Position numbers and translations under genes: made by a program. The notes below the pieces were generated by a model. That model did not search any database. It was not told where the DNA came from and saw only the letters and a program-made list of their open reading frames with translations. Below, one piece after another: positions 8,534 to 17,070 of a stretch of 64,000 bases of DNA. Within the stretch, counting starts at the first letter, position 1. The number at the start of each line of letters is the position of its first letter. The stretch lies in contig NZ_CP040710.1 of the NCBI RefSeq assembly GCF_005943945.1, positions 2,305,001 through 2,369,000 of the forward strand. The letters are read 5' to 3'. Origin of the DNA: Aggregatimonas sangjinii (GTDB lineage: Bacteria > Bacteroidota > Bacteroidia > Flavobacteriales > Flavobacteriaceae).

Positions 8534-10734
8534 TTCACCTCGTCATATAATTTATGTTCCACGCTTCTGACGCTTTCAACGTATGCCTTAATCACATTAT
8601 CGATGTATTCGGTGTTTACCAAATTTGTATTTATCAGAAGGCTCTGAGTTTTTTCTTTTTCAACAAACTTTTTCTCTTCTTCCCTTTTTTCTTTCTGATT
8701 CAACTTACTTCCATCCGGCTTTTTGGGATAATCCAACCGGTAAAACACTTTCTCCCCACTTTTTTTAATCCGTTCCCATATACTTTCGATTGTTCCGACC
8801 GTATCATCACAATATTCGGTAAAATCAGATAACAAGTGTTTGTGATTGATCAATCCGACCGGACTAAAATGCGCATAAAGATCGGCGGTTTGCCAGGCCG
8901 AGTATTTTTTCAGCATATGCTCATAGGCCAAGGAAGTCTCTTTATGTAATTTGATTTCCAAGGCACTCTCGGGAGGCCGGTCTTCCATAAAAGGCATGGT
9001 ATCATACAACCAATTGGTTACCCGCTTTGCCCTATCGTGCACATAATTACTATAGTGATAGGTCTTGTTCGTCTTGACCTCATATCTTTTTTTGGCCAGT
9101 TTGTATTGGTAAAACGCTATTCCCCAACGTATGGCGACTTTTTTATAGTCGCCCCACTCCTCGCCCACTTCTATTTGTTCAGGGGTTGGGTTCTCAATTT
9201 TATTGAGAAATTCAAAATCAAATCTTCGGTTTGCAATATAGGGAGGCAAAACGATAAAACCGATGGCATCGCCCTCTTTAGAAAGGTCAATGATCATTTT
9301 TCCATCCGCATTCTTAATACTACTCCTCTTGGAGTAAAATTCAATGCTCAACAACGAGGTATCCCCTTTCGGATTACAGGCGCTAGTGATTTGGGGTATG
9401 TCGCCATCCCTCAGTACCAAATCGCCCCTATCGTTGGCAAATGTAAATTGAACCGATCTGTTCTTAAAGCTGTTCCAGTCGCCCAAAATACGCGTTAAGT
9501 GCTCGAACGTTCCCCTTTTATGTTCTACCTTGTTGTATTTTTCCGAAAAGATATCGGAAATGCTATTCAACAGTTCCAAACCGTGATCTTCCTTTTCCCC
9601 CTGTATATTTGGAAATGTTCTATTGACCTCCAACAGATCCACTTTCTTATAGAGCAAATCTTTATACGTATCGCCGGTCAAATTTTTGGGTTGATGTACG
9701 GCAAGATAAATCATATTCAAAGGAACTTTTTCCCAGCCAACATCCGCAGCGTATTTTAAAATACCGATGGCCACACCCGCCGCCATAGCCGCTCCTTGAC
9801 TGTGCCCTATGACCGTAACGGGTTTATAATATGGTGTAAAACTTAGCATAAAGGAGCTTTCTCCATCAAGGTCGCCAGTAACATCGGGAGGAAGTATAAA
9901 CCAATTTTCCTTCGCCCAAGTATATCCCAAGGCGATCCCATGGTCAATGCGATGTGCGGCATTCGATCCTAGACCATGCGAACCATTGATATAGTGCTCG
10001 TTTTTACCTGCATTAAAATAAGCGCAATAGTCGGAAGTGGCCCGGAGCTTGTTGGATTTTGCATTCCAATAGCCCCAATACTTTTGCATGGGCGTAAACT
10101 TAAAAATATTGGTGTTGTATTTATGTCTATTGAACCAATACATATTCTCGCGATCCTGTTCCAGCGCTTTTTCTTTCTCAAGCTCCTCTGCGGTGAAGAT
10201 GTCATCGTCATGTGTACGGTCGTGTTCATCGGTATTTTCACCTTTCATGGCCCCGGAATGAGGAGCGTCGGGGTTTTTATCCCAAACCGCATTGTAATGC
10301 GATTCGGTATTCGTGATGGGATTGCTGAGATAGCCATTTACAAAAATCACCTCCCCTTGTAATTCCGGTAATATTTCTTTCCGCTCCTCCTCTTTCTCCC
10401 CTGTGCATACAACTTCCTGATTTACATCCTTTACCGTAATGGTACCGCCCTGGGTGCATTGAATACTGGAATCGTTCATAAGGAAACTCTTTTTCCCCAT
10501 GGCCGTTTTCTTTCCAGGTATCTGCCAGTCCATAAAAGCAGGAGAACAGGGCGGATTGGGGGATTTGCACGTGCAATTGCCAAAAAAAGGAGGTTCCAAC
10601 AGCTTATCTTTGTTCGTTGCCTTTAATTTTCCCTGAATGGTCAATAATTGCTGCGACATGACGGTAAGCTTGCCTGGAGCGGTACCTAACGTACATTCCA
10701 ATTGTGCTCCGTCAACAACATATTTTCTTTTCAT
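8530..10734 (-). CDS. Type VI secretion effector: DUF4280 PAAR-like tip fused to a GxSxG lipase
   Basis: The 734-residue protein begins with a DUF4280 (PAAR-like) domain of about 110 residues (KRKYVVDGAQLECTLGTAPG, then the Cys-rich FGNCTCKSPNPPC and SSIQCTQGGTITV). Such domains cap the VgrG spike. An alpha/beta hydrolase domain follows: a strand FVNGYLS near 131-137 and a nucleophile elbow VIGHSQGAAMAAG with Ser312. The last 250 residues are charged and of unknown function. It lies 11 bases downstream of vgrG and overlaps a lipoprotein gene. The architecture suggests a phospholipase or lipase delivered into rival cells by a Bacteroidota (subtype iii) T6SS. The acid and His of the triad cannot be assigned by eye. 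Confidence 0.8.
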   Translation of the reverse strand: MKRKYVVDGAQLECTLGTAPGKLTVMSQQLLTIQGKLKATNKDKLLEPPFFGNCTCKSPNPPCSPAFMDWQIPGKKTAMGKKSFLMNDSSIQCTQGGTITVKDVNQEVVCTGEKEEERKEILPELQGEVIFVNGYLSNPITNTESHYNAVWDKNPDAPHSGAMKGENTDEHDRTHDDDIFTAEELEKEKALEQDRENMYWFNRHKYNTNIFKFTPMQKYWGYWNAKSNKLRATSDYCAYFNAGKNEHYINGSHGLGSNAAHRIDHGIALGYTWAKENWFILPPDVTGDLDGESSFMLSFTPYYKPVTVIGHSQGAAMAAGVAIGILKYAADVGWEKVPLNMIYLAVHQPKNLTGDTYKDLLYKKVDLLEVNRTFPNIQGEKEDHGLELLNSISDIFSEKYNKVEHKRGTFEHLTRILGDWNSFKNRSVQFTFANDRGDLVLRDGDIPQITSACNPKGDTSLLSIEFYSKRSSIKNADGKMIIDLSKEGDAIGFIVLPPYIANRRFDFEFLNKIENPTPEQIEVGEEWGDYKKVAIRWGIAFYQYKLAKKRYEVKTNKTYHYSNYVHDRAKRVTNWLYDTMPFMEDRPPESALEIKLHKETSLAYEHMLKKYSAWQTADLYAHFSPVGLINHKHLLSDFTEYCDDTVGTIESIWERIKKSGEKVFYRLDYPKKPDGSKLNQKEKREEEKKFVEKEKTQSLLINTNLVNTEYIDNVIKAYVESVRSVEHKLYDEVK

Positions 10735-10745
10735 GACGCGCTGTA

Positions 10746-12560
10746 TTAGTTCCCGTAATCTATTCCCTGTTTGCTTTGAATCGTGACCTTTCCGGTACTG
10801 TCCAATAGCATTTCCCCTTGGCTGATGTGTACGACCAACTCTCCGGAAACCTGTTCTATTTTTCTTCCCGTATGTATCGTCCTATTTTCCGTAATGTGCT
10901 CATCACTGTTTTTTGCGGAAGTCTCTACGAGCTCTTTCACCACTTCACGTTTGTTCTTGCCCACCTCAACATCCATATCTTCCTGCACATTGAATCTGAT
11001 GTTTTTTGCATTGAACTCCATATCACCCATAGCCGTGAACACCATTTTACCTTGGGCCGTATTGATATGCATGCTATTGCCAACTTTGTCGCTTATCGTT
11101 ATCATCTCCCCACCGTCGCTGTCGTTCAGCTCGATTAGGTTCCCGCTGCGCGTCTTGATTGCTTTGATGTTATTATCTGAATTCCCAAAACCGCTATTGG
11201 CCTTCGTATTATAGCCGGCACTCAGTACAAAAGGCCTTTCGGGATTATCGCCCTCGAAGCCGACCAGGACCTCCTCGTCCTTTTCGGGGATGAAATAGAA
11301 GCCCTTCCCACCGCCGGAATAGGGTGTCACCATCTTGATCCATGGCGTGGAGGTGCCCATGGCCTTCTGCCAGGGGAACTGTACTTTTATACGTCCAAGA
11401 CCTTCTGGATCTGCATTGTCGAATACGCGGCCGCGCTGTGCGCCCGAACGGGGCGTGGCGAAACCGTTGGAATAGGGTAGGTGTTCGGTGCCTTGTGGTA
11501 CGCCCTCGAACTCGTTGCGGTACTGCCCGCTATGGTCGAAGCGATGTACGATCTTTACGATATCATAGGAACCGTACGGGTCTGATGTTTTTGGCTTAGA
11601 AAAATTAAGCCCTTTCAGTTCCAGAGTATCCCCTATGCGTAAGGCGGTCAACTCCGAAATTCCGGAAGCAGTGACCATTGCGGCGGCCTTTCCTAAGGTA
11701 TTAACTTTCACGATAGTATCTAATCTTCTTTGCGAGTTATACGCTTGCTGACCGACATTGTAATCATAGCTCCCCTTTTTGGCGAAGACCGTATCCGATT
11801 CTTTTTTTATCTGGCTTAGGTAGGGATGTGAGGAACTGGGGGAATGTGATGCGGATTCGGCCTCCAACAGCATATCGTTCGTCCAGTCGTGACTCTTGAT
11901 GCCGAAGGCCTGTTCCCTGAGTGAGGTCGAAACGTTGAAGGTCAGTACGTCCACCCCTACGGTGCCCTCGACCTGTACGTTGCCTGTGCGTCCGATACAG
12001 AAATCGGTGCCGTTATGGTAGAGCCAGACCCCGTAGCGGCTACACAGCCGCTGCAAGAAAGAAAGGTCGCTCTCGTTGTACTGCACCGTGTAGGGCAGGG
12101 CGACATCGGTTCCTTCGCCGAGGACGCTCTTGAGGAACTCGCCCGAATGGCCGTTCGTAGTGCCGTTGGCGACCTGCGAGAGGGTCGTGCCCTCCTCGTA
12201 GCTGAAACACTGCACGGAATTCGCCAGCAGTACAGACGGACCGTGACCGGAGAGCACCACGGTGCCCGCTGCACCGACGCCCTTCTGGAAATCGACCCCG
12301 GTGACCACGCCCGAGAACTCCATCTTGTTGTCGTCGACCCCTATGGAGGCCTTCTTGCCCACGAACTTCAGGGCGTTGTTCATCATCACACCTTCGTAGC
12401 CCTCGGTAGCGTTGGCGGGAAAGGCGATGCGGAAGGCACTGTGGCCCCCGACGGACTGTTCGATGGAAACGGTGTAACCGGATTTCGGCAGGAACTCCTC
12501 GCCACCGACGATAAGCTGTATGTCGACTATTTTTGGCATGTTGGCTGTTATTTTGGCCAA
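10746..12560 (-). CDS. vgrG: Type VI secretion spike protein VgrG
   Basis: The 604-residue product matches the VgrG/Rhs-Vgr family. A gp27-like region spans about 1-330 (MPKIVDIQLIVGGEEFLPKS; FLQRLCSRYGVWLYHNG). The gp5-like OB fold is at about 370-450 (RGRVFDNADPEGLGRIKVQF, WIKMVTPYSGGGKG, DEEVLVGFEGDNPERPFVLS). A repetitive beta-helix needle runs to the C terminus (MHINTAQGKMVFTAMGDMEF). There is no C-terminal effector extension; the cargo is the next gene. No tube, sheath, baseplate or ClpV gene lies in the window, so this is an orphan vgrG island served by an apparatus elsewhere. Base composition swings sharply within the gene (see findings). Confidence 0.92.
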   Translation of the reverse strand: MAKITANMPKIVDIQLIVGGEEFLPKSGYTVSIEQSVGGHSAFRIAFPANATEGYEGVMMNNALKFVGKKASIGVDDNKMEFSGVVTGVDFQKGVGAAGTVVLSGHGPSVLLANSVQCFSYEEGTTLSQVANGTTNGHSGEFLKSVLGEGTDVALPYTVQYNESDLSFLQRLCSRYGVWLYHNGTDFCIGRTGNVQVEGTVGVDVLTFNVSTSLREQAFGIKSHDWTNDMLLEAESASHSPSSSHPYLSQIKKESDTVFAKKGSYDYNVGQQAYNSQRRLDTIVKVNTLGKAAAMVTASGISELTALRIGDTLELKGLNFSKPKTSDPYGSYDIVKIVHRFDHSGQYRNEFEGVPQGTEHLPYSNGFATPRSGAQRGRVFDNADPEGLGRIKVQFPWQKAMGTSTPWIKMVTPYSGGGKGFYFIPEKDEEVLVGFEGDNPERPFVLSAGYNTKANSGFGNSDNNIKAIKTRSGNLIELNDSDGGEMITISDKVGNSMHINTAQGKMVFTAMGDMEFNAKNIRFNVQEDMDVEVGKNKREVVKELVETSAKNSDEHITENRTIHTGRKIEQVSGELVVHISQGEMLLDSTGKVTIQSKQGIDYGN

Positions 12561-12743
12561 TCAAATTAACCATTGCGGAAGTTACCTACAAAAAATGCAT
12601 GGTTTTTTCGTCATACTACATAAAAATCAGGATGTTTCTTGAAAACCAAATTCGCGCAACGGCGTGTCTATCAATGTCTAATGGTTTTCAGGAATGCTTC
12701 AAACAATTAGAAAACATGTCAACACAACATCTGTAAAATGCAA

Positions 12744-13682
12744 CTAGTTATGTATTACTTTTTCCGAGAATCTGACAAATTTGCGAACAAGGTTTTCAGG
12801 AATAGCTACAACGCCCGGGTGAAATAATGCGGCCAATAGGGTTATCCCTCTTGTTAGTGTATGCGCAGAAGATTGCGTAAATAAATCAAAATCCGCTATG
12901 TAGACCGCGTTGTTCTGAACAGCACGTAGTGAGGACCACTCGGGTTTTTCGGTCAACAAATGCATCTCTTTCAAAGTACGGGCAATGGTAAAACCGCATG
13001 GTGCAATAACCAAAATCTCAGGATTGTAAGCCACTACAGCGGACCAATCGATAACCGTACTATCACCGGCAGGCCTCGAGAGTCTATCGATACCTCCGGC
13101 GCGTTCGATTTGGTGCGGAATCCAATGGCCACAGTTGAAAATGGGGTCTATCCATTCCAACAGAAGCACTTCTTTTGTTTGCACGGCCGCACTATTTAAG
13201 AGCCGATCAATGTCGTTCAGTTGTTCGTTGAGGACGTCTACATATGCAATACCAGCATTTTCCCGTTTCAATGCCCTTGCTATAGTAAGTGCATTTTCAA
13301 AAACATCTTGAAGAGAGGCGGGAGTGATGGATATCAGTTCAGGCTGCTTCGGCAAATGTGCTACGGCGGCAGCGGTACATTCCGTATCTATCTGACAAAC
13401 ATCACAGACATCCTGCGTGAAAATTATATCGGGCGCAATCGCTTCTAAAATCCGTTCTTCCACATAATACAGACTTTTCCCGTCTCGCTTGCTTGCCGAG
13501 AATAGGCGATCGATTTCATGGCTGCTATATGCCTTTCCTTCCAATATACAGCGCACAACGATTTCCTTTTCGCTCAGTGCCTGTTGGGGACATTCAAAAG
13601 TGATACCGTGTACATATTCCTGCAATCCCATGTCACACATCATTTGAGTTACAGCAGGCAAAAAAGAACAGATTTTTAGCAT
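12744..13682 (-). CDS. Cobalamin-binding-type periplasmic-binding-fold protein without signal peptide
   Basis: The 312-residue protein has the BtuF/TroA fold of class III binding proteins (start MLKICSFLPAVTQMMCDMGL; LEWIDPIFNCGHWIPHQIER; NPEILVIAPCGF). It has no signal peptide or lipobox. It carries the motif FTQDVCDVCQI, which I associate with a cytosolic cobalamin-binding subgroup of COG0614. It lies downstream of the riboswitch-led btuB and btuG-like genes on the same strand, but a hairpin separates them. A role in handling cobalamin or a related corrinoid inside the cell is inference. Transport via the divergent permease is unlikely unless it is exported in some other way. Confidence 0.7.
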   Translation of the reverse strand: MLKICSFLPAVTQMMCDMGLQEYVHGITFECPQQALSEKEIVVRCILEGKAYSSHEIDRLFSASKRDGKSLYYVEERILEAIAPDIIFTQDVCDVCQIDTECTAAAVAHLPKQPELISITPASLQDVFENALTIARALKRENAGIAYVDVLNEQLNDIDRLLNSAAVQTKEVLLLEWIDPIFNCGHWIPHQIERAGGIDRLSRPAGDSTVIDWSAVVAYNPEILVIAPCGFTIARTLKEMHLLTEKPEWSSLRAVQNNAVYIADFDLFTQSSAHTLTRGITLLAALFHPGVVAIPENLVRKFVRFSEKVIHN

Positions 13683-13694
13683 GGGTTACACCTT

Positions 13695-13734
13695 ATAAAA
13701 AAGACCGAAAAAGCTTGTAATCTTAATCGGTCTT
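13695..13734 (-). terminator. Probable terminator downstream of the btuB-btuG operon
   Basis: On the minus strand an 8-bp stem (AAGACCGA and TCGGTCTT, 13701-13708 with 13727-13734) encloses an 18-base loop and is followed by a run of T. It begins just after the btuG-like stop and ends just before the start of the next minus-strand gene. That gene may therefore have its own promoter or depend on read-through. Confidence 0.6.
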
Positions 13735-13754
13735 AGATTTCGTACAATTACGTC

Positions 13755-14816
13755 CTAATTAAAATAAACACCGGCCGGAATGATACCCACCTCAAAAGTT
13801 TTTACTTCCGCTTTCGAGCTTAAATCAAAAATCGATAAGCTACCATTGCTTGCAAAATCCTTGGCGTCGGTCACATATAACCTACCTTCATGAGTTGTCA
13901 TTCCATATACATTTAAATCCTCTATTTCACTAGCAGTAGGTAATACAGTCGCCGAAGGTGATAACACATAAATGGCGCCACCAAGGGTGTAGTAGAAATT
14001 ACCACCACTTGTGCTTAGATGGTTAGGATGCTCAGTTGCTCCAAAATCCAATGTCGTGGTTACCTCATTGGTATCCGTATCGATTTTGGAAATTGACCCA
14101 CCGGTTTCTTCACCGGTAAAAGAAGGTTTTCCACCAGCAAGTACCCAAAGATCGCCTTCAGCATCGAATTGCATTGAATTAGGTACGTCGCCGACCGTTA
14201 TCGTACCCGAAACTTCATTGGTGCCCGAGTCAATGACCGATATTTGGTTGTTTTGACCAAAAGCCCCCTGATGCGCTACATAAACCGTATTGTCTTTGGC
14301 CGCAATTTCCTCTGGACCCAACACTACGGGGATACTCCCTTCAACCGTATTGGTCTGTAAATCGATAATGGCTACATAGTCGTCGGTCTCATCCGCAGCA
14401 TCGCCCCAATTCGTCACATACCCCTTGCCGTTTGCGGAAGTAAAATACCTAGGGTTGTTCAAACCAGTTGTAATTTCCGCCTCTTTTTCAAACGTAAATC
14501 GATTGACTACCGTTATCTTGTTCGATACATTGGCAATGATGTAAGCGCTATTTTCCACGAAACCGATGGATTGCACGATATTTCCGAGGTCCTCGCTATT
14601 CACAGCATTAAAAATGGCATCTTCCTGAGTTTCCAAATCATTGGATATAAACGTTACCGTTCCGGTACCATTATTAAAGGGGCCTTCGTTGGTGAGTAAT
14701 ATCCCATCTACATAATCGCCGGTAGCCATCGGCTCGTTTCCGCCATTGTCGTCGTTCTCGCAAGCGGTACTAAAAATTCCCAAGGCCAAGGCCCACATTA
14801 CATTTTTGATTTTCAT
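13755..14816 (-). CDS. YncE/DUF5074-type beta-propeller lipoprotein, BtuG-like
   Basis: The 353-residue lipoprotein (lipobox FSTAC, Cys19) folds by sequence into a seven-bladed YncE-like propeller. It shows repeated blade motifs such as VDGILLTNEGPFNNGTGTVT, YVTNWGDA, VYVAHQG and DLWVLAGGKPSF. I start it at the ATG at 14816 because an in-frame start further upstream would overlap btuB and hide the lipobox. It begins 1 base after the receptor stop. In gut Bacteroides, BtuG is a surface propeller lipoprotein that captures B12 and sits on BtuB. The same order behind a cobalamin riboswitch supports a BtuG-like role here. Binding itself is not shown. Confidence 0.78.
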   Translation of the reverse strand: MKIKNVMWALALGIFSTACENDDNGGNEPMATGDYVDGILLTNEGPFNNGTGTVTFISNDLETQEDAIFNAVNSEDLGNIVQSIGFVENSAYIIANVSNKITVVNRFTFEKEAEITTGLNNPRYFTSANGKGYVTNWGDAADETDDYVAIIDLQTNTVEGSIPVVLGPEEIAAKDNTVYVAHQGAFGQNNQISVIDSGTNEVSGTITVGDVPNSMQFDAEGDLWVLAGGKPSFTGEETGGSISKIDTDTNEVTTTLDFGATEHPNHLSTSGGNFYYTLGGAIYVLSPSATVLPTASEIEDLNVYGMTTHEGRLYVTDAKDFASNGSLSIFDLSSKAEVKTFEVGIIPAGVYFN

Positions 14817-14817
14817 A

Positions 14818-16656
14818 TTAAAATTTAAAATTAAGGTTAAGGTGTATGTTTCTATTTGGCATAGGCCTGAAAGCAACATTTTGATAATTTCTGTTACCAA
14901 GATTGTTGATCGCCAAGATCGTCTTCAATTCAACGCCCGAGACTTCCGGGAAACGATATTCCAAACCTGAGTCGAGTACCAAATAATCCGATAATTCATT
15001 GTTGTTATCCGTAGTAGTAAAAACCCGCCCGTTGTAAAGTCCTCTTAGAAAAGCGCCCCAGCGCCGGTACCGATAGGCAAGGTTAGAGGTGAATTTATGC
15101 AAGGGCACATAAAGCAGTTGGTTCTTCGTTTCATTATCAATGGCTTTGGTATAGGAATAACCATTGTCCCAAACAAGTCGGTGCGGGCCCAGTTTTTTCG
15201 TCATATTCACCTGTAATTCGAGTCCGTACTGACTCACGTCCTTGATATTTATCGGAGTCCATATCCCGGTCACATCCGGGCGCCACTGAATCAGGTCCGT
15301 AGTCGAAATATAGAAACCGGTCAGGTCGACTTTATAACCATTACCGGAGAGTGTTTGTCCCAATTCCCCCTGTAGCGCGCTTTCCGGTAGCACATTGGCA
15401 TTACCACTGGCTCCGGCACCCTGCCAATATATATCGTTGAAAGTGGGTACCCTATAGTTTTTGGAGGTGTTTGCACGAATACTGTAATTCTGGAGAAGTT
15501 GATATTTTGCATCAACGGAAAACACAAACGGACTTTGATAGTCGCTTACCCAATCCTGCCTGAAATTCATACCATAGCTTAACTTTTCCGTTGGGTTATG
15601 GGATACTAACAATATGGCGGACAATTGGTTTCTATTGGCGGTACTGATGGAGGAACCCTCGGCATTGATGCTATTCGCGCTTACGATTCCGTTGAGCGTC
15701 CATTTCTTCAGTTCGTATTTGTAATCATAGTCTACTTGAAAGTTGCCCGACTTGCCAAAGCTGAAATTCTCGTTGGTATTGTTCGGATAATAGCGAAAAC
15801 GCTCAAAAAGATACGCGCCACGAACCCTTTGAACCCTATTGGACTTGAAATGTACCCATTCCAGCAAGGTTCTCGCATCAAAATTGCGATAGTTATCGTC
15901 TGAAGGTGCTGTAAGTGTGCCCGAAAAATCGCGATTTCCTAAGAAAGTATGATGGTAGAGTTTGATAAGATGTGATTTGGAAGCCAGAAAACCAAAGGCG
16001 AGATCGAAGGCGTTATTTGAAAAAGCTCCATTTTCATTCTTCTGATCCGTGCCAAGATATTCATAATCATTTTCTGAGGCAAAATGCCCAAGGCCAAAGG
16101 TTATAGCCATTTTTTCAGTTCCGTAGGCGGCCTTGTAGAAGAGATTTCGCGTATCGAAACTACCGTATCCCAAACGGAGTTTATTTTCTAAGGGAGTATC
16201 AAAATCGAGTTGGTTGTTGAGATGAATGCTACCGCCGACCGCACCCGTACCGTATTGCGTACTTCCTCCCCCGCTCCTAACGGTAATTCCATCCAAGTTT
16301 TGGGGCATGAGCGCGTTAAAATCCGTTTGGCCCGTAAGCTGCGAATTGATATTGATTCCGTTCCAGACCACGGCCGTCTGTTGTGCCGTAGTACCTCTGA
16401 ACGAGGCCGAGGAAATCATCCCGTAGCCGCTCTCCTTAAAATAAATAAGGGTCGTCGCACGCAGATTATCGGTAAGCATACCGCTATTGCGCATCAAGAC
16501 GGAGTCGGTCAAGGTCCTGACCTTTATTCCGTTGGAAAAATCGCGCAATCGACTGTCGGTCAAAACGACCTCGTCTAGTACCACCACGGAATCGCGTTGC
16601 GCAAAAACAACGTTCGCACTGAGCAGCACGAACAAAAACAGGAGTACATTTTTCAT
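14818..16656 (-). CDS. btuB: TonB-dependent outer membrane cobalamin receptor (BtuB-like)
   Basis: The 612-residue protein has a signal peptide (cleavage after VVFAQ) and then a TonB-box-like start DSVVVLDEVVLTDSR. A plug domain (about 35-150, FRGTTAQQTAVVWNGININS, GGGSTQYGTGAVGGSIHLNN) is followed by a 22-strand barrel ending in an aromatic/basic tail (NLNFKF). The size is that of BtuB (about 600) rather than the much larger SusC-type receptors. A cobalamin riboswitch lies 52 bases upstream, which fixes the substrate class. The gene is followed with 1 base of spacing by the BtuG-like lipoprotein. Imported corrinoid would pass to the divergently encoded ABC importer. Confidence 0.9.
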   Translation of the reverse strand: MKNVLLFLFVLLSANVVFAQRDSVVVLDEVVLTDSRLRDFSNGIKVRTLTDSVLMRNSGMLTDNLRATTLIYFKESGYGMISSASFRGTTAQQTAVVWNGININSQLTGQTDFNALMPQNLDGITVRSGGGSTQYGTGAVGGSIHLNNQLDFDTPLENKLRLGYGSFDTRNLFYKAAYGTEKMAITFGLGHFASENDYEYLGTDQKNENGAFSNNAFDLAFGFLASKSHLIKLYHHTFLGNRDFSGTLTAPSDDNYRNFDARTLLEWVHFKSNRVQRVRGAYLFERFRYYPNNTNENFSFGKSGNFQVDYDYKYELKKWTLNGIVSANSINAEGSSISTANRNQLSAILLVSHNPTEKLSYGMNFRQDWVSDYQSPFVFSVDAKYQLLQNYSIRANTSKNYRVPTFNDIYWQGAGASGNANVLPESALQGELGQTLSGNGYKVDLTGFYISTTDLIQWRPDVTGIWTPINIKDVSQYGLELQVNMTKKLGPHRLVWDNGYSYTKAIDNETKNQLLYVPLHKFTSNLAYRYRRWGAFLRGLYNGRVFTTTDNNNELSDYLVLDSGLEYRFPEVSGVELKTILAINNLGNRNYQNVAFRPMPNRNIHLNLNFKF

Positions 16657-16708
16657 ACCTCTAAAGACCCTTTACCCGAGCGTCTATCAATTTAGGTTAC
16701 GAATCGTG

Positions 16709-16980
16709 CCTGTTCGAAAACAGGTTTGGCAGGTCTCCTGACTTACAATTTGCCGTAACACCTTCCCGCTCGTTCAAGAGCAGTGGCTATTTTTTTACAG
16801 CAACCCATCGATAGGGACAGGATACCGAATCTAGTTCGGTATATGCTTACAGTTGCGGGAACAGTTCCAGACTTTTGAAATACGGAATTAGATGTACGAC
16901 GGAAAAAGTCGTTAATCGCAGCCCATTCATTCAAGCACTGGATTCCCTTTTAATCCCATCGCACTAACATGCAATGGGAA
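16709..16980 (-). ncRNA. Cobalamin riboswitch leader of btuB
   Basis: On the minus strand the leader shows the hallmarks of the cobalamin aptamer in order: GGGAATCCAGTG, CTGTTCCCGCAACTGTAAG, a GCCACTG...CGGGAAGGTG arm, and the B12 box AGTCAGGAGACCTGCC at 16743-16728. Right after the box a hairpin CCTGTT-TTCG-AACAGG (16724-16709) could be the regulatory P13 element that forms the kissing loop. No U-tract follows it, so control of translation of btuB (start at 16656) is more likely than termination. An upstream hairpin lies at 16955-16980. Open frames across this stretch are spurious. Confidence 0.95.
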
Positions 16981-17042
16981 CCAAAATTCAAAACGAAATT
17001 AAACAATTTGTTCAATCTTTCAATCGAAAGATGAAATAATAC

Positions 17043-17050
17043 TACTTTTG
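17043..17050 (+). promoter_or_regulatory. Putative -7 box of the btuF-btuC-btuD operon
   Basis: TACTTTTG matches the Bacteroidota -7 consensus TAnnTTTG. The expected start point would leave a leader of only about 15 bases before the ATG at 17071, too short for a second riboswitch. No good TTTG box lies 19 bases upstream. A small palindrome CTTTC-AATC-GAAAG at 17017-17030 sits just before it. Confidence 0.5.
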
Positions 17051-17070
17051 GCTTCTACCTAAATTTCGTG

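Noticed and set aside
7484-12560. A complete type VI secretion locus
   Set aside because: No sheath, tube, baseplate, membrane complex or ClpV gene is present in the window; only the spike, effector and likely immunity gene are.
12015-12569. Open frames of about 180 codons on both strands in the 5' part of vgrG
   Set aside because: They overlap the well-supported VgrG reading; the high GC of that part lowers stop frequency and creates long chance frames.
16743-16934. Short open frame of 63 codons on the minus strand upstream of btuB
   Set aside because: It coincides with the cobalamin aptamer; the conserved RNA motifs explain the sequence.
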